From Leptolyngbya sp. PCC 6406 (GTDB lineage: Bacteria > Cyanobacteriota > Cyanobacteriia > Phormidesmidales > Phormidesmidaceae): a DNA stretch of 64,000 nt. Shown piece after piece: positions 51,918-59,540 of the stretch. Location of the stretch: contig NZ_KI913949.1 in assembly GCF_000332095.2 (NCBI RefSeq), positions 3,011,714-3,075,713 of the forward strand, given 5' to 3'. The notes beneath the pieces are model-generated. The model searched no databases. It was not told the origin of the DNA and worked only from the letters and a program-made list of their open reading frames with translations. A program made the translations under genes and the position numbers. Every line of letters begins with the position of its first letter. Position 1 is the first letter of the stretch.

Positions 51918-52576
51918 AATGGCTCTATTTGGCAGCGGGACTAGGACTCTACTTGGCCCTACTGTTCCTGCCTAAGGGGGCAGGGAATACCTCGGACTGG
52001 GCCATTGTTGAGGCGGTAGTGGCAGATAGTGGCGTGCCCAATGCAGTATCGGGAATCATTTTTCGCAATCGTCTTTACGACACCATTTTTGAGGTGGTGG
52101 TGTTTACCATTGCCATTATGGGGGTCCATTTTCTCTTGGCCAATGAGCGGCCCTATGCCCGTATTTATCAGTTTCCCGATCAACCCTCGATTATACTGGC
52201 GCGGCTGGGGGCGACGATTGCAGCTTTGGTGAGTATTGAACTGGCGATTCGGGGTCACCTCAGCCCTGGCGGCGGATTTGCGGCGGGGGTGGCGGGGGGG
52301 ACCGCCATTGGTCTAATTGCGATTACGACCTCTGCCCAGGGAATGCAGGGAATCTATCAGCGCTGGAATGCTGCTCTATGGGAGAAGGTCTCGGTGTTGT
52401 TGTTCATCGGGCTAGCGGTGTTAACCCTGGCAGGGGTGGAACTGCCCCATGGGGAACTGGGACAATTGGTTAGTGGTGGGGTCATTCCCCTACTCAATAT
52501 TCTGGTGGCGATCAAGGTAGCCCTAGGATCCTGGGCGGTAATTTTACTTTTTATCCGCTACCGGGGCTTACTGTAG
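51914..52576 (+). CDS. mrpB: Mrp antiporter subunit B (MnhB-like)
   Basis: A 220-residue membrane protein with the MnhB domain in its C-terminal two thirds. RHLSPGGGFAAG-type signature appears as RGHLSPGGGFAAGVAGGTAIGL, and GGVIPLLNILVAIKVALGSWAVILLF closes the domain. The N-terminal 60 residues hold an extra helix and the FRNRLYDTIFEVVVFTIAIMGVHFLL segment found in MrpA C-termini. It is the last gene of the operon and converges on the diguanylate cyclase. Confidence 0.9.
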   Translation: MKWLYLAAGLGLYLALLFLPKGAGNTSDWAIVEAVVADSGVPNAVSGIIFRNRLYDTIFEVVVFTIAIMGVHFLLANERPYARIYQFPDQPSIILARLGATIAALVSIELAIRGHLSPGGGFAAGVAGGTAIGLIAITTSAQGMQGIYQRWNAALWEKVSVLLFIGLAVLTLAGVELPHGELGQLVSGGVIPLLNILVAIKVALGSWAVILLFIRYRGLL

Positions 52577-52590
52577 CGCCTGAGCTGACC

Positions 52591-53775
52591 TCAAGAGATG
52601 GGTTGGGTGCGGGATTCCTCGGCCTGCCTGCACTGCTGGCTTACGATAGCGTCTGGGCTGATCTCAAGAGATGGGGCATCTGCCGCTATAACCACCTGAT
52701 TTCTACCCTGTTGCTTTGCTTGGTAAAGAGCTTTATCGGCCCTTTTAATCAACGCTTCAAATTCCTCATCAACTTGTTTTAAAGCCACCCCAAAGCTGGC
52801 GGTGACTTGTTTCACCTCTGAATACTCGTAATCAGCTAACATCTGCCGTAATCGTTCCGCTGTTTCGGAGATTTCATCGATGCTGTAAGCCGTGAGAATC
52901 ACCAGAAATTCTTCTCCCCCCCAGCGGGAAACTAAGTCCGTTTTCCGCAGTTCCTTTTGTAATACTTGAGCCACTCGAATTAGGACCCGATCACCGACAT
53001 CATGGCCATAGGTATCATTAATTTTTTTGAAGTAGTCAATGTCTATCAACACCACCCCAACTTGTGAAGTTGGGGTGGTGATTTGGGAAAACATTGCCTC
53101 CAGAAAACGGGTTGCGGCCCGCCGATTGGCTACATTTGTGAGGTGGTCAATATCGGCCTCGGATGCCTGGATATGAGCCTGAACAAAGGATGTCTGCAAG
53201 GTGGCAACTGCCACAAAGACTGCGATATATATGGGGTGAGACATCATCATATGGAGCAGATAAGGAAATTTCCTCGCATCTATGGCCAAATCTTGCTCTT
53301 GCCAGCCAATAAGAATGCTGGGAACAGCGAGGGAAAGATATATGCAGACTGACAATAAAAATGCCTGTTGCTTCCTGATAAAGAGAAATATAAGGATATA
53401 GGTTAAAGGAAACCATTGAGCAAAAGTCGTAAGATTATAATGATCTTTCAGGGGAATATAGCCCCAAATAATGGCCTGCAAAAACGTTACAGTATACACA
53501 ATAATAATGCCCACGGTGCCTAACAAGGCCAAGCCGTACGCTTGGGGTTTCCATTGCAAAACGAGCAAGGAAATACTGACGGAGGATAAAATGATGGGAT
53601 AAGCAATTTGGTCAATCAGATTGACATTTTTATTGACAAAAGCTTCGCTCATCCAGATGGTAAAGATGGCTATTAAAAGAATGCTAAATAAAATTTTTAG
53701 CCATTGTCGTTGCAAGTCCTGGAGCTTTTGAAATGACTGGAATTGAGGGCTGTCAGAAATTATTTCCTTGATCAC
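52591..53775 (-). CDS. Membrane GGDEF-domain diguanylate cyclase
   Basis: A 394-residue protein with about six membrane helices (25-200) and a C-terminal GGDEF domain (about 205-370). The active-site loop is GGEEF at 286-290, a functional variant, with the metal-binding D245 in VVLIDIDYFKKINDTYGH. An inhibitory I-site RxxD (R277-D280) lies five residues before it, so product feedback is expected. No other sensory domain is seen; the membrane part may sense the signal. It would raise c-di-GMP. It converges on the mrp operon. Confidence 0.92.
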   Translation of the reverse strand: MIKEIISDSPQFQSFQKLQDLQRQWLKILFSILLIAIFTIWMSEAFVNKNVNLIDQIAYPIILSSVSISLLVLQWKPQAYGLALLGTVGIIIVYTVTFLQAIIWGYIPLKDHYNLTTFAQWFPLTYILIFLFIRKQQAFLLSVCIYLSLAVPSILIGWQEQDLAIDARKFPYLLHMMMSHPIYIAVFVAVATLQTSFVQAHIQASEADIDHLTNVANRRAATRFLEAMFSQITTPTSQVGVVLIDIDYFKKINDTYGHDVGDRVLIRVAQVLQKELRKTDLVSRWGGEEFLVILTAYSIDEISETAERLRQMLADYEYSEVKQVTASFGVALKQVDEEFEALIKRADKALYQAKQQGRNQVVIAADAPSLEISPDAIVSQQCRQAEESRTQPIS

Positions 53776-54022
53776 CGTTCTGGAGACCGATATTCCTTTT
53801 CCATTGGACTTGGCGTCTGTCCCATGGATGAATTTTGAAGTCCTGGTAGTATCTCACTATGAAGGAGCTGAGTTCAGCTCACGGGGCTCCATAGCCGCGA
53901 CTGCCCGATAACTGCCCAATACTGTATGGAGGGTCGCTAAGCAATAATACTGCAACTCCCGAGCCTACCCCAAGGTAGGTTTTGATTAAAATAGTTAAGG
54001 AAAAAGGTAGTAAGGCAGAGTT

Positions 54023-54496
54023 ATGCAAAGTTCTATAGTCAGGGACCGGCCTAAAGGGGCCATCGCACATTTCATCCTTTTGGGCATCCTCCTGATGGGT
54101 CTGCTCTTTGGTGCCCCCGCCGCCCAAGCCCAAGCCCTAATTTCGCAGGCCCCTACCGACGCCCAGGTTTACATCATTACCCCCAACAACGGCGAGATCG
54201 TCACCAGTCCCTTCGCCGTCAAATTTGGCCTCTCGGGCATGGGCATCGCTCCTGCTGGGGTTGATAAGGACAATACTGGGCACCATCATCTGCTCATTGA
54301 TCTGGCGGAATTGCCCGATCTGAGCCAGCCCCTGCCCGCTACAGACCAGATCAAGCACTTTGGTGGGGGCCAGACTGAGACCGAGGTCACCCTGCCCCCT
54401 GGTGAACATACTCTGCAACTCCTGCTAGCCAACTACACCCATGTTCCCCACCAGCCTGTGGTTCTGTCGGAGCCCATCACCATTACTGTCCAATAG
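54023..54496 (+). CDS. Exported DUF4399 protein with palindromic element in its N-terminus
   Basis: A 157-residue protein: a signal peptide (hydrophobic 17-29, cleavage near AAQAQA at 34-39), then a DUF4399 domain (VYIITPNNGEIVTSPFAVKFGLSGMGIAPAG...HHHLLIDL...HFGGGQTETEVTLPPGEHTLQLLLANY). The triple His and following acidic residues could bind metal. Function unknown. The first codons after ATG 54023 are made of a 35-bp dispersed palindrome (54032-54066), which encodes IVRDRPKGAIA and so provides the positive n-region of the signal peptide. Confidence 0.85.
   Translation: MQSSIVRDRPKGAIAHFILLGILLMGLLFGAPAAQAQALISQAPTDAQVYIITPNNGEIVTSPFAVKFGLSGMGIAPAGVDKDNTGHHHLLIDLAELPDLSQPLPATDQIKHFGGGQTETEVTLPPGEHTLQLLLANYTHVPHQPVVLSEPITITVQ
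54032..54066 (+). repeat. 35-bp three-way-junction element, copy c (in frame in a signal peptide)
   Basis: Stem 3 (GGCC...GGCC) and most of stem 2 (GTC-AGG-GAC) are kept; the left half of stem 1 has decayed (TCTAT against ATCGC). Translated in frame it gives SIVRDRPKGAIA. Confidence 0.75.
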
Positions 54497-54532
54497 GACG
54501 GGCTAATAGGACGGACGAATGAGCTTCTCCGT

Positions 54533-54653
54533 GGTGCATTGCTCCGCGTTTCGCAAGCGACATAAAAGGCGAAGCCGCGCCTTAGCACTATGCACCCTAC
54601 AGTAATCAACGCTTTGGGTACTCTTTGGGTACTTTATTTAGACGCACGTCCCT
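54533..54653 (-). repeat. GTAGGGTGCAT repeat family, long copy C
   Basis: This copy has both core and extension (TGCGTCTAAATAAAG in reverse), like copy A at 1160-1252, with small internal expansions. Its outer end lies at the stop codon of the adenosine deaminase-like gene (TAA at 54653-54655 on the minus strand). Confidence 0.7.
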
Positions 54654-55714
54654 TACCGCACTAGGTTGGTTTCCCGATCTCCAGCCCAGCGTCCATTCTC
54701 CTGACCCTGCAACAATCCTGACAGTAGAGACGCGGGACGTTCCTGATGGGGCCAAGCAAAGGCATGGCGAAAGGCCGATTCCTGACAGGCTTGCAGGACA
54801 TCAAAGCCGATCACATCCTGAGTGAGCAAGCTTTCGTACTCAAAGGGCAAACGCACATCGTGTAGGCCCGCATTGTCGGTACAAATGGCGATATCTACCC
54901 CCGCATCAAAGCAGCGGTTAAAGACCGTCTTAAGCTGCTGAATTTCCGTCAGGGTGCCCGTTTTGAGATAGGTGGTGGGACAAACCTCCAGACATTGTCC
55001 CTGGGCCGCTACCTGCCGTAGCAGTTCTGGGTGGCGCAGGGGAATTTGAATCCCATGGCCAATCCGCATCAGGTAGGGGAGTAACTCGGGATAGCAGCCA
55101 TCTAGGGTTTCGTAAAGATGCCCGGTTGTATTAAGCCCCAGTTCCCGAGCATGGCGATAGAGCCCCGCTAGTTCCTCTAGTCGGTCGGCATACTGGGCGT
55201 CTCCCCCGGCTAAATCCACGGCGCAGACATACTGGGGATACTGGGCGGCCAGATCCACAATGGCCCGGTTGACCTCATAGGGTAGCCGCGAGTGCATACA
55301 GAGGATTTGGCGGGTGACGACGGGATACTCAGTTTGCTGGCTAGCCCGACCGACAATTTCCACGATTGCCGCCATTTGATCAATGCGGTCGGATTGGGGT
55401 AGATGTTCCGGCGTACGCAAATAGGGGGTGTAGCGCAGTTCTAGGTAGGCTAAATTTTCAAAAATGTAGGCTCCCCGAATTAGCCGATAAATAAAGTAGG
55501 GGAGGGCTTCTTCGGTTTGAACGCTTTCCACCAGGGTGTGCAGTTCCAAATATTCGGCCAGGGTGTTGCGGGGCTGGGTGTAGAACTGCTCAAACTCGGG
55601 ATAGTCGGGAAACCGCTCGGAAATATCGGGGCGGTTGCGTTGAAAGTAGCGCCACAGGATGCGGGGGACGACGGATCCCCCCAGATGGCGGTGCAGTTCA
55701 GCATAAAGACTCAT
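54653..55714 (-). CDS. Adenosine deaminase-like metallohydrolase
   Basis: A 353-residue member of the adenosine/adenine deaminase family. The metal-binding N-terminal motif ELHRHLGGS holds H8 and H10. VDLAGGDAQYAD and RIGHGIQI follow as expected. Two catalytic motifs deviate: the usual HAGE is HLYE (His and Glu kept) and the usual TDDP is CTDNAGLHD (second Asp replaced). Substrate may therefore differ from adenosine, for example another modified nucleoside; activity remains plausible because metal ligands are present. The stop codon abuts a dispersed repeat. Confidence 0.8.
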   Translation of the reverse strand: MSLYAELHRHLGGSVVPRILWRYFQRNRPDISERFPDYPEFEQFYTQPRNTLAEYLELHTLVESVQTEEALPYFIYRLIRGAYIFENLAYLELRYTPYLRTPEHLPQSDRIDQMAAIVEIVGRASQQTEYPVVTRQILCMHSRLPYEVNRAIVDLAAQYPQYVCAVDLAGGDAQYADRLEELAGLYRHARELGLNTTGHLYETLDGCYPELLPYLMRIGHGIQIPLRHPELLRQVAAQGQCLEVCPTTYLKTGTLTEIQQLKTVFNRCFDAGVDIAICTDNAGLHDVRLPFEYESLLTQDVIGFDVLQACQESAFRHAFAWPHQERPASLLSGLLQGQENGRWAGDRETNLVR

Positions 55715-55987
55715 CGTGACTCCTTTGTATAGCCTGGACAGTTCAGGGCTTGAACTTGAACTTTTGTAAAAGTGACCTCAGCATCTCATTGTTTTAACGC
55801 AAACGTCACTCTATTAGGGATAAGATCGTAGGCTTTATCATTTTCTGGATGAGGCGGCATGGATGCTGGATTGCGATGGCCTGTGACCGACCGGAGACCG
55901 TCGTTTTTGAAGGTTCATTCCTCCTCAATTCAGCACCACCTATCCCTGTCAGGGTGCAGGAAGGGTTTTCCCTGGAGTAGAACAGCA

Positions 55988-56140
55988 TCATTCAGGTTGG
56001 GAGGCTTCCGCCAGCCATTTCCCCATGAGCTCAATGATCACCTCGTTCATGGTTTTACCCTGTAATGCACATTGGGCCTTGAATTTGGCCCGTAGACTGT
56101 CGGGCATCTGAACCCGAATTGCCACTGGTTTGGGGGTCAT
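55988..56140 (-). CDS. Small ribbon-helix-helix DNA-binding protein
   Basis: A 50-residue protein MTPKPVAIRVQMPDSLRAKFKAQCALQGKTMNEVIIELMGKWLAEASQPE. VAIRVQMPDSLRAKFKAQCALQGKTMNEVIIELMGKWL has the beta-strand, helix A, turn, helix B layout of Arc/ParG-type RHH repressors and plasmid partition accessories. The ATG at 56140 is preceded by AAAGGATG; longer upstream starts run through the operator region. It is divergent from the small gene at 56318 and a cluster of GTTGCAAC-type palindromes lies between them, strongly suggesting autoregulation. Confidence 0.8.
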   Translation of the reverse strand: MTPKPVAIRVQMPDSLRAKFKAQCALQGKTMNEVIIELMGKWLAEASQPE

Positions 56141-56189
56141 GGTTTCATCCTTTCGGTAGGTTTTTGGCAGAATCTTGGACAGGTTCATT

Positions 56190-56267
56190 GTGGCAACAGA
56201 GCTGTTGCCCACAACACTATTTGCAACCCTAACTCGTTGCAAATATTGCATGTTGTTGCAACAATGC
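56190..56267. promoter_or_regulatory. Cluster of GTTGC/GCAAC operator palindromes
   Basis: Three palindromes share the GTTGC half-site: GGCAACAG-AG-CTGTTGCC near 56192-56209; TATTTGCAAC (56218-56227) with GTTGCAAATA (56236-56245); and TTGTTGCAACAA (56253-56264), which is a perfect 12-bp palindrome. They lie between the RHH gene and the divergent small gene. Confidence 0.7.
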
Positions 56268-56317
56268 ATACCATGTTATCACTGCGGTGTACTGCCTCTG
56301 CACCTAGGAGTTCAGCT

Positions 56318-56578
56318 ATGACTCTCACCGCCACCGTTTTGCTCGCCCCTCATCAGCGCCGCCTTCGTGCTGTCGTTAAGCAGCTTGTGATTGACTTGGC
56401 CCATCTAGAGCACTGTCTCGCAGCGGGGCTTCAGGATGGACAAGTCAAGGCTGCTGCCGCTGATCTAGATGCTGCCATTGACCGCCTGAATGATTATTTG
56501 GCTCGCGATGGTCTCCGACCGACCACAGGCCATCGCAAGGAACTGACCCCTCAGAACTATCACAGCCCAAGGGCCTAG
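56318..56578 (+). CDS. Unknown small helical protein divergent from RHH gene
   Basis: An 86-residue protein with no family recognised. It is predicted alpha-helical (LRAVVKQLVIDLAHLEHCLAAGLQ, VKAAAADLDAAIDRLNDYLARD) with one Cys in the first long helix and a polar C-terminal tail. The ATG at 56318 follows a good AGGAG site, so it looks genuinely translated. It shares its control region with the RHH regulator, so the two may form a regulator-target pair or a toxin-antitoxin-like unit; no function can be assigned. Its stop codon is the TAG of a MITE-like element terminus. Confidence 0.6.
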   Translation: MTLTATVLLAPHQRRLRAVVKQLVIDLAHLEHCLAAGLQDGQVKAAAADLDAAIDRLNDYLARDGLRPTTGHRKELTPQNYHSPRA

Positions 56579-56745
56579 TACTCTGCGGCGTAAATACCCT
56601 AATCGTTCTATCGTGGTACATCTCGGCTTCTCACCGTTCGGCTGAGCTCACGCCGAAGCCCTAGCCCTCTCCCAGGGGGCGAGGGGACCGGAAAAGGTGG
56701 GGCTGGCGCGACAGTAGTGGGCTGATTTACGCCCTGTGGTACTAG
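56575..56745 (+). repeat. MITE-like family 1, copy C (171 bp)
   Basis: Bounded by CTAGTAC (56575-56581) and GTACTAG (56739-56745), with GGCGTAAAT inside the left end and ATTTACGCC inside the right. Same interior as copy B in reverse. Its first CTAG contains the stop codon of the preceding gene. Confidence 0.8.
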
Positions 56746-56861
56746 TGTTCCGTCAGAAAAATTTTGACGGGTCGAAGACCCTCAAAATTTAACCTCAACT
56801 AAACTCCAGGGTTTCGGCCACCCCTCAACCATTAATTGGCTGAGCATTAGTACATAACAAG

Positions 56862-56892
56862 ATGGGGGGCACCGCACTGCGGTGCCCCCCAT
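56862..56892. terminator. 15-bp perfect hairpin
   Basis: ATGGGGGGCACCGCA (56862-56876), a single C, then the exact complement (56878-56892). It lies in the spacer between the MITE-like element and the minus-strand gene ending at 56936, and may end transcription of that gene. Confidence 0.6.
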
Positions 56893-56935
56893 ACAGGGAC
56901 TTACCTTCAGAAAAACGGCCTGAAGAAACGTCGAA

Positions 56936-57214
56936 TTACCCTTGGTAATGTCGCTGCTCTAACCAGATCCGCATTTCAGTGTCAGACAGCTTGCTGATCC
57001 ATTGCCCGCTTTGGGGGTCGTAGGCATTCCATAGGGTCCACCCCTGAGGATCTAGAGATTTCCAGACGTGAGGTTGGTGGGAGACATCCAAATATGCGAT
57101 CGCACGATGCACCAGTTCCGCCATCGTGGCTTTCCAGGTTTGGCCTAGATGGGCAAGCCCGGAGGGCAGGTCTGCGGTGAGATGATTACTGGGCCAATAT
57201 GCTTGAGATCTCAT
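56936..57214 (-). CDS. Small conserved-looking protein, unknown function
   Basis: A 92-residue soluble protein, tryptophan-rich (seven Trp), with VWKSLDPQGWTLWNAYDPQSGQWISKLSDTEMRIWLEQRHYQG at the C-terminus. The W...YDP.SG pattern followed by S..EMR.WLEQR resembles small cyanobacterial hypothetical proteins, but no named family is certain. Strong start context: the complement reads TAGGAGGATCC before ATG. It lies 3' of mnmA on the same strand; the 142-base gap may hold its own promoter. Confidence 0.6.
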   Translation of the reverse strand: MRSQAYWPSNHLTADLPSGLAHLGQTWKATMAELVHRAIAYLDVSHQPHVWKSLDPQGWTLWNAYDPQSGQWISKLSDTEMRIWLEQRHYQG

Positions 57215-57356
57215 GGGTTGGATCCTCCTAAGGGCTAAGTGCTGTGCTATCTATAGCCTAGGAAAAAGTAGCGAAAGATACAAAAACTATCTTGCATGGT
57301 TCCTATGAACAGATTCGATGGTACGGCAGTTGCCCGTCTAATTAGGACAAAACGGC

Positions 57357-58451
57357 TTAGGACAAGACGGCCTGCATTGTCCAGGGCTCGATGATACCTC
57401 CCCCGAGAACAACATCGTCGTCGTACCACACTGCCGCTTGCCCTGGGGTGACCCCAAACTGAGGCTGATCAAACACCAGCTTGACCCGATCGGAGTTCGT
57501 CCCATCCTCACTCGCGGAGAGCGGAATCACCGTGGCGGGCACCGCTGGGGAGCGGTACCGAATTTGTACCGCCACCTGTTGGGGCGTCTGAATCGGCGGA
57601 ATCGACACCCAGTTGACCCGCTGAACTGTGCAATCGGGGTGATGAACCTCAGCGCGATCCCCCACCACCACCTCGTTGCGACCCCCATTCAGAGCCACCA
57701 CATAGAGGGGATGGGGGGCGGCGATACCGATGCCCTTGCGTTGACCGATTGTGTAGTGGTGAATGCCCGTGTGCTGGCCTAGGACCCGACCTTCGGTATC
57801 GACGATGTTTCCCGGCTGGGGGGCCAAGTAGCGATCTAAAAATGCCTGCATAGATCCATGCTCCTCAATCAAGCAGAGATCCTGACTTTCCGGCTTTTCA
57901 GCGGTGTGGAGCCCCAGCTCCGCCGCCATTTTACGAGTTTCTACCTTGGTCTGATTCCCCAGGGGAAAGCGGGTACCCGCCAGCATCTCCTGAGTCAGGT
58001 CATAGAGAAAATAGGACTGGTCCTTGGTCAGGTCCACCGCCCGTCGCAGTTGATAGCGGTCTAAATCGGCATCGTAGGTGATGCGGGCATAGTGCCCCGT
58101 AGCAATGGCCTCCGCTCCCAACTCTCGCTGGGCATAATCCAACATGGGGCCAAACTTCACAGATCGATTGCACTGAGAACAGGGCAGGGGCGTAATGCCA
58201 TCGCCATACCCCGCCACCAGATAGTCCACAATCTGCTGTTGAAAGGTATCCCGACTATCGACAAGATGGTGGGGAATACCCAGTTCATCACAGAGCTGGA
58301 CCGCATCTACCATGCCTTCAGAGCAGCACTGCCCCTTACCCTTCATCAGCCAGAGGGTAAGGCCAATGATCTCGTGGCCTTGGCGGTGGAGCGTGGCGGC
58401 GGCGACGGAACTATCCACCCCTCCGGAGAGACCTACAACAATTTTGCTCAT
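57357..58451 (-). CDS. mnmA: tRNA-specific 2-thiouridylase MnmA
   Basis: A 364-residue enzyme making 2-thiouridine at the wobble position (U34) of tRNAs for Lys, Glu and Gln. The ATP-pyrophosphatase loop is GLSGGVDSS at 7-15. The catalytic cysteines are C94 ([11 protein letters not shown]) and C193 ([12 protein letters not shown]). [10 protein letters not shown] and [12 protein letters not shown] are typical. Length is normal. The start at 58451 has a weak ribosome-binding site. It is divergent from the SPOR-like gene. Confidence 0.97.
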   Translation of the reverse strand: MSKIVVGLSGGVDSSVAAATLHRQGHEIIGLTLWLMKGKGQCCSEGMVDAVQLCDELGIPHHLVDSRDTFQQQIVDYLVAGYGDGITPLPCSQCNRSVKFGPMLDYAQRELGAEAIATGHYARITYDADLDRYQLRRAVDLTKDQSYFLYDLTQEMLAGTRFPLGNQTKVETRKMAAELGLHTAEKPESQDLCLIEEHGSMQAFLDRYLAPQPGNIVDTEGRVLGQHTGIHHYTIGQRKGIGIAAPHPLYVVALNGGRNEVVVGDRAEVHHPDCTVQRVNWVSIPPIQTPQQVAVQIRYRSPAVPATVIPLSASEDGTNSDRVKLVFDQPQFGVTPGQAAVWYDDDVVLGGGIIEPWTMQAVLS

Positions 58452-58588
58452 TCCGCTAGTTTTCTCTGGAATTTTTTGGGAAAAGTGCCTATCCTAGGCT
58501 AGCATTCCCGCTGGCTGTCCGTTGACAAGTGGACGGCGGCCTGCTGTAGCCCCAAGCTAAACCGTTGCCCCCTTTGCCCTAACCGCCC

Positions 58589-59497
58589 ATGAAAACTCCT
58601 GCGGAGCCCCGCCTATTGACCTGCCTATTGGACCGGTGTCTGTTCCCTTGGGAATTCTCTGGTGCAATGGCCCCTTTGGGCCGATTTCTGACCATCGTAG
58701 ATTGTCCCCTCAACTGCCACCTTTCTCCCCGTTTTCTAGGATGGGGATCCTTGGCTCTGGGGCTCACCACCACGGTATTCCTGGGAGTGGTCCCCGCCAC
58801 CCCGGCCCAGCAGTTGCCTGTGATTTCTCCCCCCCCGGTGTCCTACAGCAGTAGTGGCCCCACAACGGCAACGGGGGAACAGTATTTGGTCTACATCAAT
58901 GGCAATAGTCCTCTGCTGTTAGAACAGGTGCAAACCCTGGAATCTGGCGCGTTTTTGAATGTGGTAGATGGGCGCACGGTGATCCAGGCGGGACGGTTTA
59001 ATGCTTGGGAAAATGCCCAGCGACGAGTGCAGGAACTGAGGGAAATGGGGATTGGTGCAGAGATTCGCACCGTGGCCGCGATATCACCCTATAGCCTGGG
59101 GGTGGCTCCATCAGGGGGGACGGTCTATCCAGCCTCGGTTGCCAGTAGCGCCGGCGATCTGCCGCCGTTGCCCGTAGCCGCCTCCCCTAGTGGTGGAGAG
59201 TTTGGCCAACCCCTGCCGGGAACCCTGCCACCCCCCCCCAGTGCGACCGCCGCTGCCCCCCCATCTTCAGCCTTGGTCCCCGGTTACTACGTGGTGGTGC
59301 CGGGGGGCAGCGGGCAACTCTCTAGCCTTGCCAACCAGATTGGGCAGTTGGGGGCTCCCCCCAACTCGATTCAGCAACAAATGGCTCCCCGTGGTCCCCA
59401 TGTGGCCGTTGGTCCCTTTACGGAGCGAGGACTGGCGGAGGACTGGAGTCGCTACCTGAGGGGGGCGGGGCTGGATGCTCGGGTCCATCGCCGGTGA
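58589..59497 (+). CDS. Exported protein with two SPOR-like domains
   Basis: A protein of up to 302 residues. After a hydrophobic segment (about 52-72, WGSLALGLTTTVFLGVV), two SPOR-like units are seen: YLVYINGNSPLLLEQVQTLESGAFLNVVDGRTVIQAGRFNAWENAQRRVQELREMG, and, at the C-terminus, GYYVVVPG...GPHVAVGPFTERGLAEDWSRYLRGAGLDARV. The second matches the first in layout. A Pro/Ala/Ser linker joins them. SPOR domains bind denuded peptidoglycan or septal sites. The N-terminus includes a 35-bp palindrome (58664-58698), and the start codon is uncertain because no ribosome-binding site precedes 58589. Confidence 0.72.
   Translation: MKTPAEPRLLTCLLDRCLFPWEFSGAMAPLGRFLTIVDCPLNCHLSPRFLGWGSLALGLTTTVFLGVVPATPAQQLPVISPPPVSYSSSGPTTATGEQYLVYINGNSPLLLEQVQTLESGAFLNVVDGRTVIQAGRFNAWENAQRRVQELREMGIGAEIRTVAAISPYSLGVAPSGGTVYPASVASSAGDLPPLPVAASPSGGEFGQPLPGTLPPPPSATAAAPPSSALVPGYYVVVPGGSGQLSSLANQIGQLGAPPNSIQQQMAPRGPHVAVGPFTERGLAEDWSRYLRGAGLDARVHRR
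58664..58698 (-). repeat. 35-bp three-way-junction element, copy d (in frame, reversed)
   Basis: On the minus strand stem 3 is GGCCC-AAA-GGGGCC and stem 2 starts GGTC-AGA but has decayed on its right side (AATC). Translated on the plus strand in frame it gives AMAPLGRFLTIV, upstream of the signal or anchor helix. Confidence 0.75.
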
Positions 59498-59540
59498 TAG
59501 GGACGGTGATGGTGTCAATCATGATCTCGGGAATGGCCGA

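Noticed and set aside
55849..55980. 43-codon plus-strand frame ending PIPVRVQEGFSLE
   Set aside because: It looks faintly protein-like but has no ribosome-binding site and no recognised family; it may be a gene remnant, and evidence is insufficient.
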